Below are positions 55,451 to 63,691 of a stretch of DNA of 64,000 nucleotides, in pieces. The notes beneath the pieces were generated by a model that did not search any database, was not told the origin of the DNA, and worked only from the letters and a program-made list of their open reading frames with translations. Positions within the stretch are counted from its first letter, which is position 1; every line of letters starts with the position of its first letter. The DNA is from Gluconobacter kondonii. Lineage in GTDB: Bacteria; Pseudomonadota; Alphaproteobacteria; Acetobacterales; Acetobacteraceae. The DNA lies in assembly GCF_002723995.1 (NCBI RefSeq), contig NZ_BEWP01000001.1, positions 310,001-374,000 on the forward strand, written 5' to 3'. The position numbers and the translations under genes were made by a program.

Positions 55451-57970
55451 ATGACAGACGACTCCATGCCGGACGCCCCTCTTTCCGACACACTCTCTCC
55501 GGCCGAACGCGCCCTTGCGCAGGCCGAGGCTGACTTCGGAAGCCCGCTCGAGATTACATCGCGCGAACGCCCTGCCCTGCTGCGTCAGGTCGCGCGCAGG
55601 CTTGAAGGCCCGGAGGCAAGCCTGTCCCATGACGGGTTGATCGAGGCGCTGTGCGTCGTGCGCCGCAAGACATGGGCCTCCCAGCTCATGAATCTGTGCC
55701 GCAGGGCCGGTGAAGTCTGGGTCAGTAAAGCCGACACGCAGGACGCGGCGGCCCGCACCCATGACCCGCGCGCCGACATGCCTGCCCTGCGCCGGATACT
55801 GGACGATGTCCTGATGACGCGCTGGCAGGAGATGGGCGATTCTCCACGCAGCGTCCTGGAAGATGTTCGAGCCGATCTGGCGGATACCGGGCTGATTCTG
55901 TCGAGCGGTCAGCTTGAAAAGCTCTCACAGAGCATTGCCAGCGCCTTCGGCAGCGTCGATCTGGGCTTTGAGGACGATCTGCGGATTGCCGAAGAACGCC
56001 GCGCCCGTGAACAGGCCGATATTCAGGCCCGCGCCGAAGAACGCAGGGCACGCGAACTGGAACGCCTGCGGCAATGGGAAGAGGGACTCGTCAGCTTCGA
56101 CGACCTGCCCGGCGTTCTGCACTGCTCCCGCCGCGAGGCGCTGCGCTGGGTTGCCGAAAACCGGATTCCCGTTGCGCGCCGCGAAACGCGCCCGGACGGA
56201 ATCGAGCTGTTCTTTTTCGATCCCATTGAACTCAAACGGCTTCGGACCTTCCTCCCGCAGTGGCGCAGCGGAACGAAAGACCGGCCGGAAGTTCTGGATC
56301 TGGGCAACAAGGCGGGCAATGCGGCCATTGCCCGTGTCGCGGCACTGGACCGGTTCGCGGCCCATTTCCGCACCGCGCGTGCGCTGAAACGGCGCATCAC
56401 GCTCGTGACCGGACCGACGAACTCCGGCAAGTCCTATACCGCTCTCAATGCGCTGGCGAATGCCGAAAGCGGGCTGGCACTCGCGCCCCTGCGCCTGCTC
56501 GCCCATGAATTCCGCGAGTCCCTGCTTTCGCGCGGCGTTCCGGCATCCCTGTCCACGGGCGAGGAGCGGATCGAAATGCCGGGTGCGCGCCATCTGGCCG
56601 CGACGGTCGAGATGTGCCCATTCCACAATCCGGTGGATGTGGCGATCATTGATGAAGCCCAGATGCTCGCCGATCCGGACCGTGGGGCCGCCTGGACGGC
56701 TGCCATCATGGGTGTTCCGGCACGGCATGTCTTCATCCTTGGCGCGCCGGACTGCATTCCTCTGGTCAAGCGCATCGCCGAGCTTTGCGATGACCCGGTG
56801 GATGAGATCCATCTCGAACGCAAAAGCCCGCTCAAAGCGGGTGAGACGCTGCATCTCGATGAACTCAAGCCCAGCGACGCTGTCATCGCCTTTTCGCGCC
56901 GCGAAGTGCTGGATCTGCGCGCCGAACTCATGGCGCGCGGGCGTCGCGTAGCCGTGGTGTATGGCGCTCTCAGCCCGGAAGTCCGTCGTGCCGAAGCCGC
57001 CCGGTTCAACAATGGCGAGGCCGATATTCTCATTGCGACGGATGCGATCGGTATGGGGCTGAATCTGTCCATCCGCCGGGTCGTGTTCAGTGCGCTGCGC
57101 AAGTTCGACGGACGCCAGACGCGCGATCTGGTCTCGCAGGAAGTCAAACAGATCGGCGGTCGCGCCGGGCGTTACGGCAAGCATGAAAACGGGCTGGTCT
57201 GCGTGTTGGCCGGTGCGGGCAGCCCGACCTTCGTCAAGAAGATGCTCAGCGCACCACCTGAAGTCGTGACGGAACTCCGCCCCCTAGTGCAGCCGGATTC
57301 GGATATCGTCCGGGCCGTTGCCGAAGAAATTGCCAGCGACAGTCTTTATGGCGTTCTGACACGCATCAAACATGCCGTTCTGCGTGCGGATGACCCGAAC
57401 TATCGTCTCGCCGACATGGAGCAGGCTCTCGAAATTGCGGCCGCTCTGGAGGGCGTGGAAAACCTCGATCTCTCGACCCGCTGGACCTACGCCATGTGCC
57501 CGATCGATGAGCGGGACAACGGTATCCAGCGTCTTGTCCAGTGGGCTGCCGACCATGCAGCCGGACGCCCGGTTCCACCGCCGGGTACGGGGCGGCTGCC
57601 GCATCCGGAGCAGGCGGGACGCGAGGAACTGGAGCGGGCCGAGAAGCGGCACAAACGGCTGGTGGCCTGGCGCTGGCTCGCTTTGCGCTTCCCGGACGCT
57701 TATCCCGCCCGTCAGGACGCGGAAATCAACACGTCCATTCTCAATGACTGGATCGAACAGGTTCTGCGGACCCAAAGCCGCATGCGCGAAAGCCAGAAGC
57801 AGCAGCGTATCGGCGGACGCCCGGGGCGCGGCGGAGAGAGAGCCGGGGGGAGATCGGGAGAGAGGAACTCTTTTTCGGGATCTAAAAAACCGGGGGGACA
57901 CTCGGGAGGCCGGACGTTCCCTGCGAAAGGCGGAAAGCGCTCAGGGGGACCACGCAGGCGACCGTCGTAA
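55451..57970 (+). CDS. Suv3-like DExH RNA helicase with long N-terminal extension and RG-rich tail
   Basis: About 839 aa from the ATG at 55451; in-frame ATGs at 55409 and 55433 are possible. Residues about 1-310 have no helicase motifs and include a charged helical arm (EERRAREQADIQARAEERR, about 182-205). The helicase core follows: motif I GPTNSGKSYTALNAL (about 318), motif II IIDEAQMLAD (about 397), then YGALSPEVRRAEAARFN, ATDAIGMGLNLSIRRVVF and QIGGRAGRYG, all Suv3 style. The tail (about 786-839) is rich in Gly, Arg and Ser, suited to RNA binding. The mitochondrial relative degrades RNA with PNPase; that role here is inference. Convergent with the XRE gene. Confidence 0.9.
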   Translation: MTDDSMPDAPLSDTLSPAERALAQAEADFGSPLEITSRERPALLRQVARRLEGPEASLSHDGLIEALCVVRRKTWASQLMNLCRRAGEVWVSKADTQDAAARTHDPRADMPALRRILDDVLMTRWQEMGDSPRSVLEDVRADLADTGLILSSGQLEKLSQSIASAFGSVDLGFEDDLRIAEERRAREQADIQARAEERRARELERLRQWEEGLVSFDDLPGVLHCSRREALRWVAENRIPVARRETRPDGIELFFFDPIELKRLRTFLPQWRSGTKDRPEVLDLGNKAGNAAIARVAALDRFAAHFRTARALKRRITLVTGPTNSGKSYTALNALANAESGLALAPLRLLAHEFRESLLSRGVPASLSTGEERIEMPGARHLAATVEMCPFHNPVDVAIIDEAQMLADPDRGAAWTAAIMGVPARHVFILGAPDCIPLVKRIAELCDDPVDEIHLERKSPLKAGETLHLDELKPSDAVIAFSRREVLDLRAELMARGRRVAVVYGALSPEVRRAEAARFNNGEADILIATDAIGMGLNLSIRRVVFSALRKFDGRQTRDLVSQEVKQIGGRAGRYGKHENGLVCVLAGAGSPTFVKKMLSAPPEVVTELRPLVQPDSDIVRAVAEEIASDSLYGVLTRIKHAVLRADDPNYRLADMEQALEIAAALEGVENLDLSTRWTYAMCPIDERDNGIQRLVQWAADHAAGRPVPPPGTGRLPHPEQAGREELERAEKRHKRLVAWRWLALRFPDAYPARQDAEINTSILNDWIEQVLRTQSRMRESQKQQRIGGRPGRGGERAGGRSGERNSFSGSKKPGGHSGGRTFPAKGGKRSGGPRRRPS

Positions 57971-57995
57971 TCCGTATAATCAGCTCAGTCGCGGA

Positions 57996-58610
57996 TCAGA
58001 CTGGTTTGGGTGTGTGGGGCGTTTTTGCATTCTGCCCCTCATTTTCCTTGTGGCGCACACGCCGCTCAATCCATTTCTGGGCCTGAAGTTTAATGAGCGG
58101 ATCAAGCTGTCGGTAAAGAGCGAGCATCGTACTTTCGTCTGGAGTCAGGGTCGCCTGAATAGCCTTGTAGGCCATTCCCGTCAGCAGGACTTCCGGTTCT
58201 ACTCCCAGAACTGCGGCGAGTCCTCCCAGATGCTTTCCGACATGGCCTGAACGACCGGTTTCCCAGAATGCCACTGCCGAACGCGAAATTCCTACTTTTT
58301 CGGCAAGCTGCTGCTGACTCAGACCTGCCATCTCCCGCAACAGCCGGATACGGCGACCAAGCTCAAGCCCCGGAGAAAGTTGCGCATATGGAAGGGAATC
58401 TGTGGTCAACACGGCCTCCGTCTCTCTGATCCAGGCCCTGTACGCCACTTCAGAAACCTCCGTCGGAACGGAGGGCTCCCCTTCGACGCGAAAACCGACG
58501 CTCCCTTTGGAAAGCGTTATGATCTCCCTCACTGACCCTGCAGCCTGATCGGGAGCAGCAACAAAGGACGTCCATTTCTGCCCGAGTCCGAGCTGGAGTG
58601 TCTTTTTCAT
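57996..58610 (-). CDS. XRE-family helix-turn-helix protein with unrecognised flanks
   Basis: 204 aa. Residues about 84-145 form an XRE HTH domain (LGRRIRLLREMAGLSQQQLAEKVGISRSAVAFWETGRS). The first 80 residues, from MKKTLQLGLGQKWTSFVA, match nothing I know; the C-terminal part (MLALYRQLDPLIKLQAQKWIERRVRHK) is helical and Arg/Lys rich. GGAGG stands 7 bases before the ATG. The 252-base upstream gap is notably AT-rich, unlike its neighbours. No partner toxin or phage gene is adjacent. Target unknown; DNA-binding is inferred from the fold. Confidence 0.8.
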   Translation of the reverse strand: MKKTLQLGLGQKWTSFVAAPDQAAGSVREIITLSKGSVGFRVEGEPSVPTEVSEVAYRAWIRETEAVLTTDSLPYAQLSPGLELGRRIRLLREMAGLSQQQLAEKVGISRSAVAFWETGRSGHVGKHLGGLAAVLGVEPEVLLTGMAYKAIQATLTPDESTMLALYRQLDPLIKLQAQKWIERRVRHKENEGQNAKTPHTPKPV

Positions 58611-58862
58611 GCTTAAACCTCCGACCTAATAAACGCAGTGCATCTCGTCCTGCGACAAACACGCTCCACCCATCAAAGTTCTCTCACCGTAATGGAAGAA
58701 ATTTTGCCTGCTTGATCTATTCATAACGAGAGCGGTAGCTGGATCAGATTAGTCCTATTTCTCTTTTCAGGGAAAGAGGGATGATACCCCCCCTACCCTT
58801 TTAAAAAATATGCAGAACGAAATTTTTACTGGAAATCAGTCTCTTAAAGACTCTGGAAATGA
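58611..58862. other. AT-rich spacer upstream of the XRE gene
   Basis: 252 bases with no gene I can support. It includes a near-pure TTTTAAAAAATAT stretch (about 58799-58811) and a CCCCCCC run (about 58789-58795) in an otherwise GC-rich area. On the minus strand AGTCT-TTAAG-AGACT can form a weak 5-bp hairpin soon after the YbaY-META stop. Confidence 0.4.
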
Positions 58863-59630
58863 TTATTGAGCATCCTGCGGCACCAGCACCATCGTGCCGG
58901 ACGCCGCATTTCCGTGCAGGATAAGGTGGTTTTCGCCTTCCCGGGACCATGAGGTCACGGTCGACAGAAAGGCTCCGATCTTCTGTTCCTGAGCCATCAG
59001 CGGCGGAAGGCAGGCTTTGCGTGTCGTGGCCATTGGCTGGAACTGAAGCGTCTGAGCCTCAAGCCGGAAATGGCCCATAAGACGGTTGCAGCCATCCGTC
59101 CCGTAGACCGTGCCATCCTGTTGCAGGGTCAGGCCCGGCGCTTCGGGCGTATTGTCGAAGTTCAGGTTGCCGACACTCTGGATTCGCCATGTTCCGTACG
59201 GTGCGCGGACAGTCGTTTCCGCGACACGCCGCAGCAAAAGCTGCGGGTGATCGAGCAGCGTGCCTCCGTCCGGTGTGGCGAACAGTCGCTGCCCCTCGAC
59301 CGTAATTTCCGCATTCAGCACATAATGACCGCCCGGCGGCAGCGTGGGGTAAGTCAGGGTATAGGGAATTGGCACGCCATGATGGATCTCCGTGCGCTGC
59401 TCAGCCATGACAAGAGGGGCGCCATGCGTGGCTCCCGTATCCTCGATCCAGACGCTCAAAACGGCACCCGGTGGCAGGGCCATTCGCTCACGATACAGAG
59501 CATGACCCTGCAACGTGTGCATGGTGGCCGCCTGACTCGCTATTTGGCTGGCCGCATAAACCGGTGCAGTGGACAGGATTGAGCCTGCCACCAGCAGGTT
59601 CAGAACAAAACAGCGGAGCGTGATCATCAT
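58863..59630 (-). CDS. YbaY-like and META-domain fusion, periplasmic
   Basis: 255 aa. Signal peptide MMITLRCFVLNLLVAGSILSTAPVYA without a lipobox Cys, so periplasmic rather than a lipoprotein. Residues about 38-135 resemble the YbaY/YscW lipoprotein-chaperone domain (TLQGHALYRERMALPPGAVLSVWIED, IPYTLTYPTLPPGGHYVL). Residues about 143-250 are a META domain (GTWRIQSV, TVYGTDGCNRLMGHFRL, FQPMATTRKACLP) as in HslJ. META proteins often relate to envelope stress and novobiocin or heat response; function here is inferred from domains only. Two Cys (about 181 and 207) could form a disulfide. Confidence 0.85.
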   Translation of the reverse strand: MMITLRCFVLNLLVAGSILSTAPVYAASQIASQAATMHTLQGHALYRERMALPPGAVLSVWIEDTGATHGAPLVMAEQRTEIHHGVPIPYTLTYPTLPPGGHYVLNAEITVEGQRLFATPDGGTLLDHPQLLLRRVAETTVRAPYGTWRIQSVGNLNFDNTPEAPGLTLQQDGTVYGTDGCNRLMGHFRLEAQTLQFQPMATTRKACLPPLMAQEQKIGAFLSTVTSWSREGENHLILHGNAASGTMVLVPQDAQ

Positions 59631-59642
59631 GCGTCAGAGTCC

Positions 59643-60905
59643 TCAGCCGATGCGGTTCAGCCCGCCCATGTAAGGACGCAGAACCTCGGGGATATCGATG
59701 CTGCCGTCTTCGTTCTGATAGGTCTCCATGACCGCGATCATCGTCCGGCCGACAGCAAGACCGGAGCCGTTAAGCGTATTGACGAAGGCCGGTCCATTTT
59801 CTGCACGATAGCGCGCATTCATGCGGCGTGCCTGAAAATCGCGCGTGTTGGAGCACGAGGAAATTTCACGCCATGCCTTCTGGCCCGGCAGCCACGCTTC
59901 CAGATCGAACGTCTTGGCCGCGCCAAACCCCGTATCGCCCGCACAAAGCAGCATCCGACGGAAGGTGATGCCCAGGCGCTCCAGAACCGTCTCGGCGGCC
60001 TGAGTCATGCGCTCGTGCTCGGCCTCGCTGTCTTCGGGACGCACGACGGAGACCAGTTCGCATTTGGTGAACTGGTGCTGACGCAGCATCCCGCGCACGT
60101 CGCGCCCGGCGGAACCGGCTTCGGAGCGGAAGCATTGCGAGAGTGCGGTCATGCGGATCGGCAGGGCATCGGCGGAGAGGATGTCCCCCATGACGGACGC
60201 TGTGAGCGGGACTTCGGCGGTCGGGATCAGCCAGCGGCCATCTTCCGTCCGAAACGAATCCTCGGCGAATTTGGGCAGCTTGTCGGTACCATACATGGCG
60301 TCGTCATTGACCAGAAGCGGCACGCTGGTTTCGCTGTAACCGAACTCGGACGTGTGGATATCGAGCATGAACTGGCCCAGAGCGCGCTCCAGACGGGCGA
60401 GTGCGCCACGCAGAACCACAAAACGCGTGCCGGACAGTTTGGCAGCGGTTGGGAAATCCATCAGGCCCAGCGCTTCGCCGAGTTCGAAATGCTGTTTCGG
60501 CTCGAAGGTCAGGTCGCGCTTTTCGCCACGGACATGAACGACGACATTGTCATCTTCGCTCCTGCCCTCGGGAACGGACGCATCGAGACAGTTCGGCAGG
60601 GCTTTCAGCACATCGTCGATGCGGGTCTGGATCGTGTTTGCGCGCTCTTCCAGCCCGGCGATCTGGTCACGCAGGGCAATGGCCTTTGCCTCGATCTCGG
60701 CGGTGTCGAGGTTCTGGCGCTTGAGCAGGCCGATTTCCTTGGCAATCGTTTTGCGGGCGGCCTGTGCGTCCTGAAGCGCGACCAGAGCAGCCCGGCGCTC
60801 TTCGTCTTCGCTGACAAGCTGCTGTCCCACGGGTGACAGGCCCCGACGTGCGAGAGCAGCGTCAAAAGCGGCCGGGTCGGCGCGCAGGGCTTTCAGGTCA
60901 TGCAT
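59643..60905 (-). CDS. serS: Seryl-tRNA synthetase
   Basis: 420 aa. N-terminal long coiled-coil arm (about 30-105, [33 protein letters not shown]) for tRNA-Ser contact, then the class II core: motif 2 [30 protein letters not shown] and motif 3 [25 protein letters not shown]. It lies 24 bases after tatC on the same strand, an order seen in other alphaproteobacteria. Confidence 0.97.
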   Translation of the reverse strand: MHDLKALRADPAAFDAALARRGLSPVGQQLVSEDEERRAALVALQDAQAARKTIAKEIGLLKRQNLDTAEIEAKAIALRDQIAGLEERANTIQTRIDDVLKALPNCLDASVPEGRSEDDNVVVHVRGEKRDLTFEPKQHFELGEALGLMDFPTAAKLSGTRFVVLRGALARLERALGQFMLDIHTSEFGYSETSVPLLVNDDAMYGTDKLPKFAEDSFRTEDGRWLIPTAEVPLTASVMGDILSADALPIRMTALSQCFRSEAGSAGRDVRGMLRQHQFTKCELVSVVRPEDSEAEHERMTQAAETVLERLGITFRRMLLCAGDTGFGAAKTFDLEAWLPGQKAWREISSCSNTRDFQARRMNARYRAENGPAFVNTLNGSGLAVGRTMIAVMETYQNEDGSIDIPEVLRPYMGGLNRIG

Positions 60906-60929
60906 GGTTCAGGGCTCCGGCAGGTGTCA

Positions 60930-61715
60930 TCAGTCTTCGTCGGCGGCCATCGGTTTCGGTTCCACGAACCGGGCCGTCAGAATGGATATCTCGTACAGTG
61001 CGACGAGGGGAATGGCGAGGCTCAGCATCGTAATCGCATCCGGCGGTGCAATGACAGCCGCAACCGCAAACGACGCGACAACGGCATAGCGACGGAAACG
61101 CTTGAGTTGCGCCACACTCAGCAGCCCCACACGGACCAGCAGCGTCAGGATGACGGGCAGTTCGAAACAGACCCCAAACGCCAGGATCATTTTCGTCACC
61201 AGCGTCAGATATTCCGACACCTTGGCCTGAAGTTCGATCTGCATGCCGCCATCAGTGTTCTGCGGCGTCTGGAAGGACAGGAAGAACTGCCACGCGTAAG
61301 GAAACACGACGTAATAGGCCAGTGCCGCGCCGATCAGGAACATGATGGGCGTGGCGATCAGGAACGGGGCAAAGGCCCGTTTCTCGCTGCGGTAAAGGCC
61401 AGGTGCGATGAAGATCCACGCCTGAATGGCAATCATGGGAAAGGACAGGCAGGTCGCGCCGAACACGGCCACGCGGATATAGGTAAAAAAGGCCTCATAC
61501 AGCGCGGTGTAGATCAGGTGCGGCTGTTCGCCGTTTTTGCGCATGATGTTGCCGAGCGGGGCCGCCAGAAAACGGTAAATCTCGCCCGAAAAATGATAGC
61601 AGATGGCAAAGGCGATCACGAAGGTCACGATCGACCAGATCAGCCGTTTGCGCAGTTCCACTAGATGTTCGAGGAGCGGCATCGGCGTGTCGTTGATGCT
61701 GTCGGTGTCGGTCAT
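60930..61715 (-). CDS. tatC: Sec-independent protein translocase TatC
   Basis: Core receptor of the twin-arginine translocase; it binds signals such as the one on MsrP. 261 aa, six membrane helices. Marks are MPLLEHLVELRKRLIWSIVTF (with the receptor-site Glu), FGVCFELPVILTLLVRVG, FRRYAVVASFAVAAVIAPPDAITM, and ALYEISILTARF. Its ATG overlaps the tatB stop (ATGA at 61712-61715). Confidence 0.96.
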   Translation of the reverse strand: MTDTDSINDTPMPLLEHLVELRKRLIWSIVTFVIAFAICYHFSGEIYRFLAAPLGNIMRKNGEQPHLIYTALYEAFFTYIRVAVFGATCLSFPMIAIQAWIFIAPGLYRSEKRAFAPFLIATPIMFLIGAALAYYVVFPYAWQFFLSFQTPQNTDGGMQIELQAKVSEYLTLVTKMILAFGVCFELPVILTLLVRVGLLSVAQLKRFRRYAVVASFAVAAVIAPPDAITMLSLAIPLVALYEISILTARFVEPKPMAADED

Positions 61716-62317
61716 TCGCCGTCCTTTCCGCTCGCGATGGGGATGCGCCGACCGGCATGGATGGCCCGGACAGGCGGCAGAATATCAGGCGCGCGCCAGC
61801 GGGAGCGCTCATGCTGGAGCCGCCGTGCCGTGCTGGGCGGAAGAATGGACGGAGCGCCAACGACATCTTCGTTGACGTCCGGTTCCTCCTGCGCGGGCAG
61901 GTCCACGGCTGGCTCGAACTGCGGACGGGCGTTGTAGGGCACCGTTTCCAGATCGGTCAGGGAAGGCGGCGGCGGAAGCGGCGGGGCGGGCGGAACCTTT
62001 GGCAGCGCGGCGGCAGACGCTTTCGTCGGCGCATCCAGTTCCAGACTGCGGCGGATGGAATTGTCGCCGTCGATCGCTTTCGTCACGCGGTCGCGCAGGT
62101 TGAAACTTTTCAGATCCCGGAACTGGTCACGCGCCTCGGACAGATCGGCCTCACGGACCATCTCATCCACATGGGACTGGAACTCCGAGGCCATGCGCCG
62201 CATCGCCTTCAGCCCGTTGGACAGGGTGCGGATGGCAACCGGCAGGTCCTTCGGGCGGATGAACACCATCGCCACCACCACGAACAGCGCGATTTCCGAG
62301 AAACTGAAGTCAAACAT
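61712..62317 (-). CDS. tatB: Sec-independent protein translocase TatB
   Basis: 201 aa. One N-terminal helix (FSFSEIALFVVVAMVFIRPKDLP, residues 4-26) is followed by the amphipathic helix VAIRTLSNGLKAMRRMASEFQSHVDEMVREADL, then a long disordered Pro/Ala-rich tail (about 95-201). It could also be a TatA/B hybrid, but RPKDLP and length favour TatB. tatA is not between scpB and tatB here, although alphaproteobacteria often have tatA-tatB-tatC. Confidence 0.92.
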   Translation of the reverse strand: MFDFSFSEIALFVVVAMVFIRPKDLPVAIRTLSNGLKAMRRMASEFQSHVDEMVREADLSEARDQFRDLKSFNLRDRVTKAIDGDNSIRRSLELDAPTKASAAALPKVPPAPPLPPPPSLTDLETVPYNARPQFEPAVDLPAQEEPDVNEDVVGAPSILPPSTARRLQHERSRWRAPDILPPVRAIHAGRRIPIASGKDGE

Positions 62318-62326
62318 GCGACATTC

Positions 62327-62926
62327 CTAGCCTGTCTGCTCCGTTCCGCCTACGGCAGAACCGTCGGCGGCATCGTCTTCCGCTTCCGTGGAGGCCCGAT
62401 CCAGCAGGAAATCTTCCCTCCGCGGCAGAGCGGCGAGATCCGGGAGGGCAAAGCTTTCTAGAAAATGGGCCGTAGTGCCCCACAGAACAGGGCGACCGGG
62501 CACCTCCTTACGGCCTTTCGGTGCGATCAGGCTGTCTTCCAGCAGGGCGTCAAGAATGGCCTGTCCGAGCGAAACGCCTCGAATAGCTTCGATTTCTGCG
62601 CGAGTGCAGGGTTGGTGATAGGCCACGATCGCCAGCGTTTCCATTGCCCCCCGGCTCAGGCGGCGCGGCTTTTCCACGACTTTTGTCAGAGCCGAAGCAT
62701 ATTCGGGGCGGGTGCGGAACTGCCAGCCACCCGCGACCAGCACCATTTCGATGGCATGATCGGCATAGAGTGCGCGGACGGCTTCAATCGCTTCCTCCGT
62801 TGCGATGGCAACGGACTGGGCTTTGAGAAGCTCTGCGAGTGCAGACGGTTTGACGGGTTCTGGGCTGGCGAAAACTAGTGCCTCCACAAGGTGGCAGGCC
62901 CGATCGAGCATTTCGGAGGCGGTCAT
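62327..62926 (-). CDS. scpB: Segregation and condensation protein B
   Basis: 199 aa from the ATG at 62926 (MTASEMLDRACHLVEALVFASPEPV), overlapping the scpA stop (ATGA at 62923). Winged-helix kleisin partner: QFRTRPEYASALTKVVEKPRRLSRGAMETLAIVAYHQPCTRAEIEAIRGV and the closing WGTTAHFLESFALPDLAALP are typical. The C-terminus carries an acidic tail. An upstream in-frame stretch in the scpA gene is not coding for this protein. Confidence 0.95.
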   Translation of the reverse strand: MTASEMLDRACHLVEALVFASPEPVKPSALAELLKAQSVAIATEEAIEAVRALYADHAIEMVLVAGGWQFRTRPEYASALTKVVEKPRRLSRGAMETLAIVAYHQPCTRAEIEAIRGVSLGQAILDALLEDSLIAPKGRKEVPGRPVLWGTTAHFLESFALPDLAALPRREDFLLDRASTEAEDDAADGSAVGGTEQTG

Positions 62927-63681
62927 GATGCGGGGCGCCATTCGATGATACCGAAAGCCTCGGGCTGACGCAGTTCCAACGCCCCGCCCTTCGCCATTTC
63001 CAGCCCTGCGAGCAGCGTCCCGGCCAAAGCTGCGTTGCGTCCATAAGGCCCCTCCTCTCCATCCAGTTCGTTCGGGTCGGGCAAAAGGGAGGTCAGGGTG
63101 TGCCAGCCGACCACGCTGTCGGTTCCGAGAAGGCGTTTGAAGCGGGAGAGCGCGTCCTGCACGCTCCAGTAGCGGCGGGCACGGGGAGCATAGACCGTCC
63201 GGCGGCCTGTTCTGCGCCGGGCGGACAGATAGGCCGTAATGAGCGCGGGCATCTCCACACGCAGGCCCGAGCGGTCGATTTCGGTATGGTCCTCGCCCTG
63301 CCCGCGCCGGAATACGTCCAGACCCAGACGAGGCTGTGCGGCCAGCCACTGGGCGGCGGCACGCATCCGTTCAAGTTCGATCAGGCGTTCCTGAAGAAGC
63401 TCAATCGCATCTTCAGCATCCGGGTCTTCATTTTCGGCGGGAAGCAGCAGTTTGGATTTCAGCCATGCGAGCCATGCCGCCATGACGAGCCAGTCGGCCG
63501 CCAGTTCCAGCCGCAGGCTCCGCGCTTCCGCACGAGCCTTGTCCACAACGGCCAGATACTGCTCCACCAGTTGCAGGATGGAGATTTTCGCCAGATCCAC
63601 CTTCTGTTTGCGGGCAAGATCGAGGAGCAGGTCCAGCGGCCCCTCGAACCCGTCAAGCGTCAGATGCAGTGTCTCGCTCAA
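62923..63681 (-). CDS. scpA: Segregation and condensation protein A (kleisin)
   Basis: 252 aa. N-terminal LDGFEGPLDLLLDLARKQKVDLAKISILQLVEQYL is diagnostic; the middle is an Arg/Glu-rich linker, and the C-terminal winged helix binds SMC. Works with ScpB and Smc in chromosome condensation. It begins 10 bases after the SPOR-domain gene's stop. nagZ, which often sits between the SPOR gene and scpA in alphaproteobacteria, is absent. Confidence 0.94.
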   Translation of the reverse strand: MSETLHLTLDGFEGPLDLLLDLARKQKVDLAKISILQLVEQYLAVVDKARAEARSLRLELAADWLVMAAWLAWLKSKLLLPAENEDPDAEDAIELLQERLIELERMRAAAQWLAAQPRLGLDVFRRGQGEDHTEIDRSGLRVEMPALITAYLSARRRTGRRTVYAPRARRYWSVQDALSRFKRLLGTDSVVGWHTLTSLLPDPNELDGEEGPYGRNAALAGTLLAGLEMAKGGALELRQPEAFGIIEWRPAS

Positions 63682-63691
63682 ACGCCAGCGC

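Noticed and set aside
55925-57184. A 419-codon open frame antisense to the Suv3-like helicase
   Set aside because: Codon-position shadow; the sense frame carries all helicase motifs.
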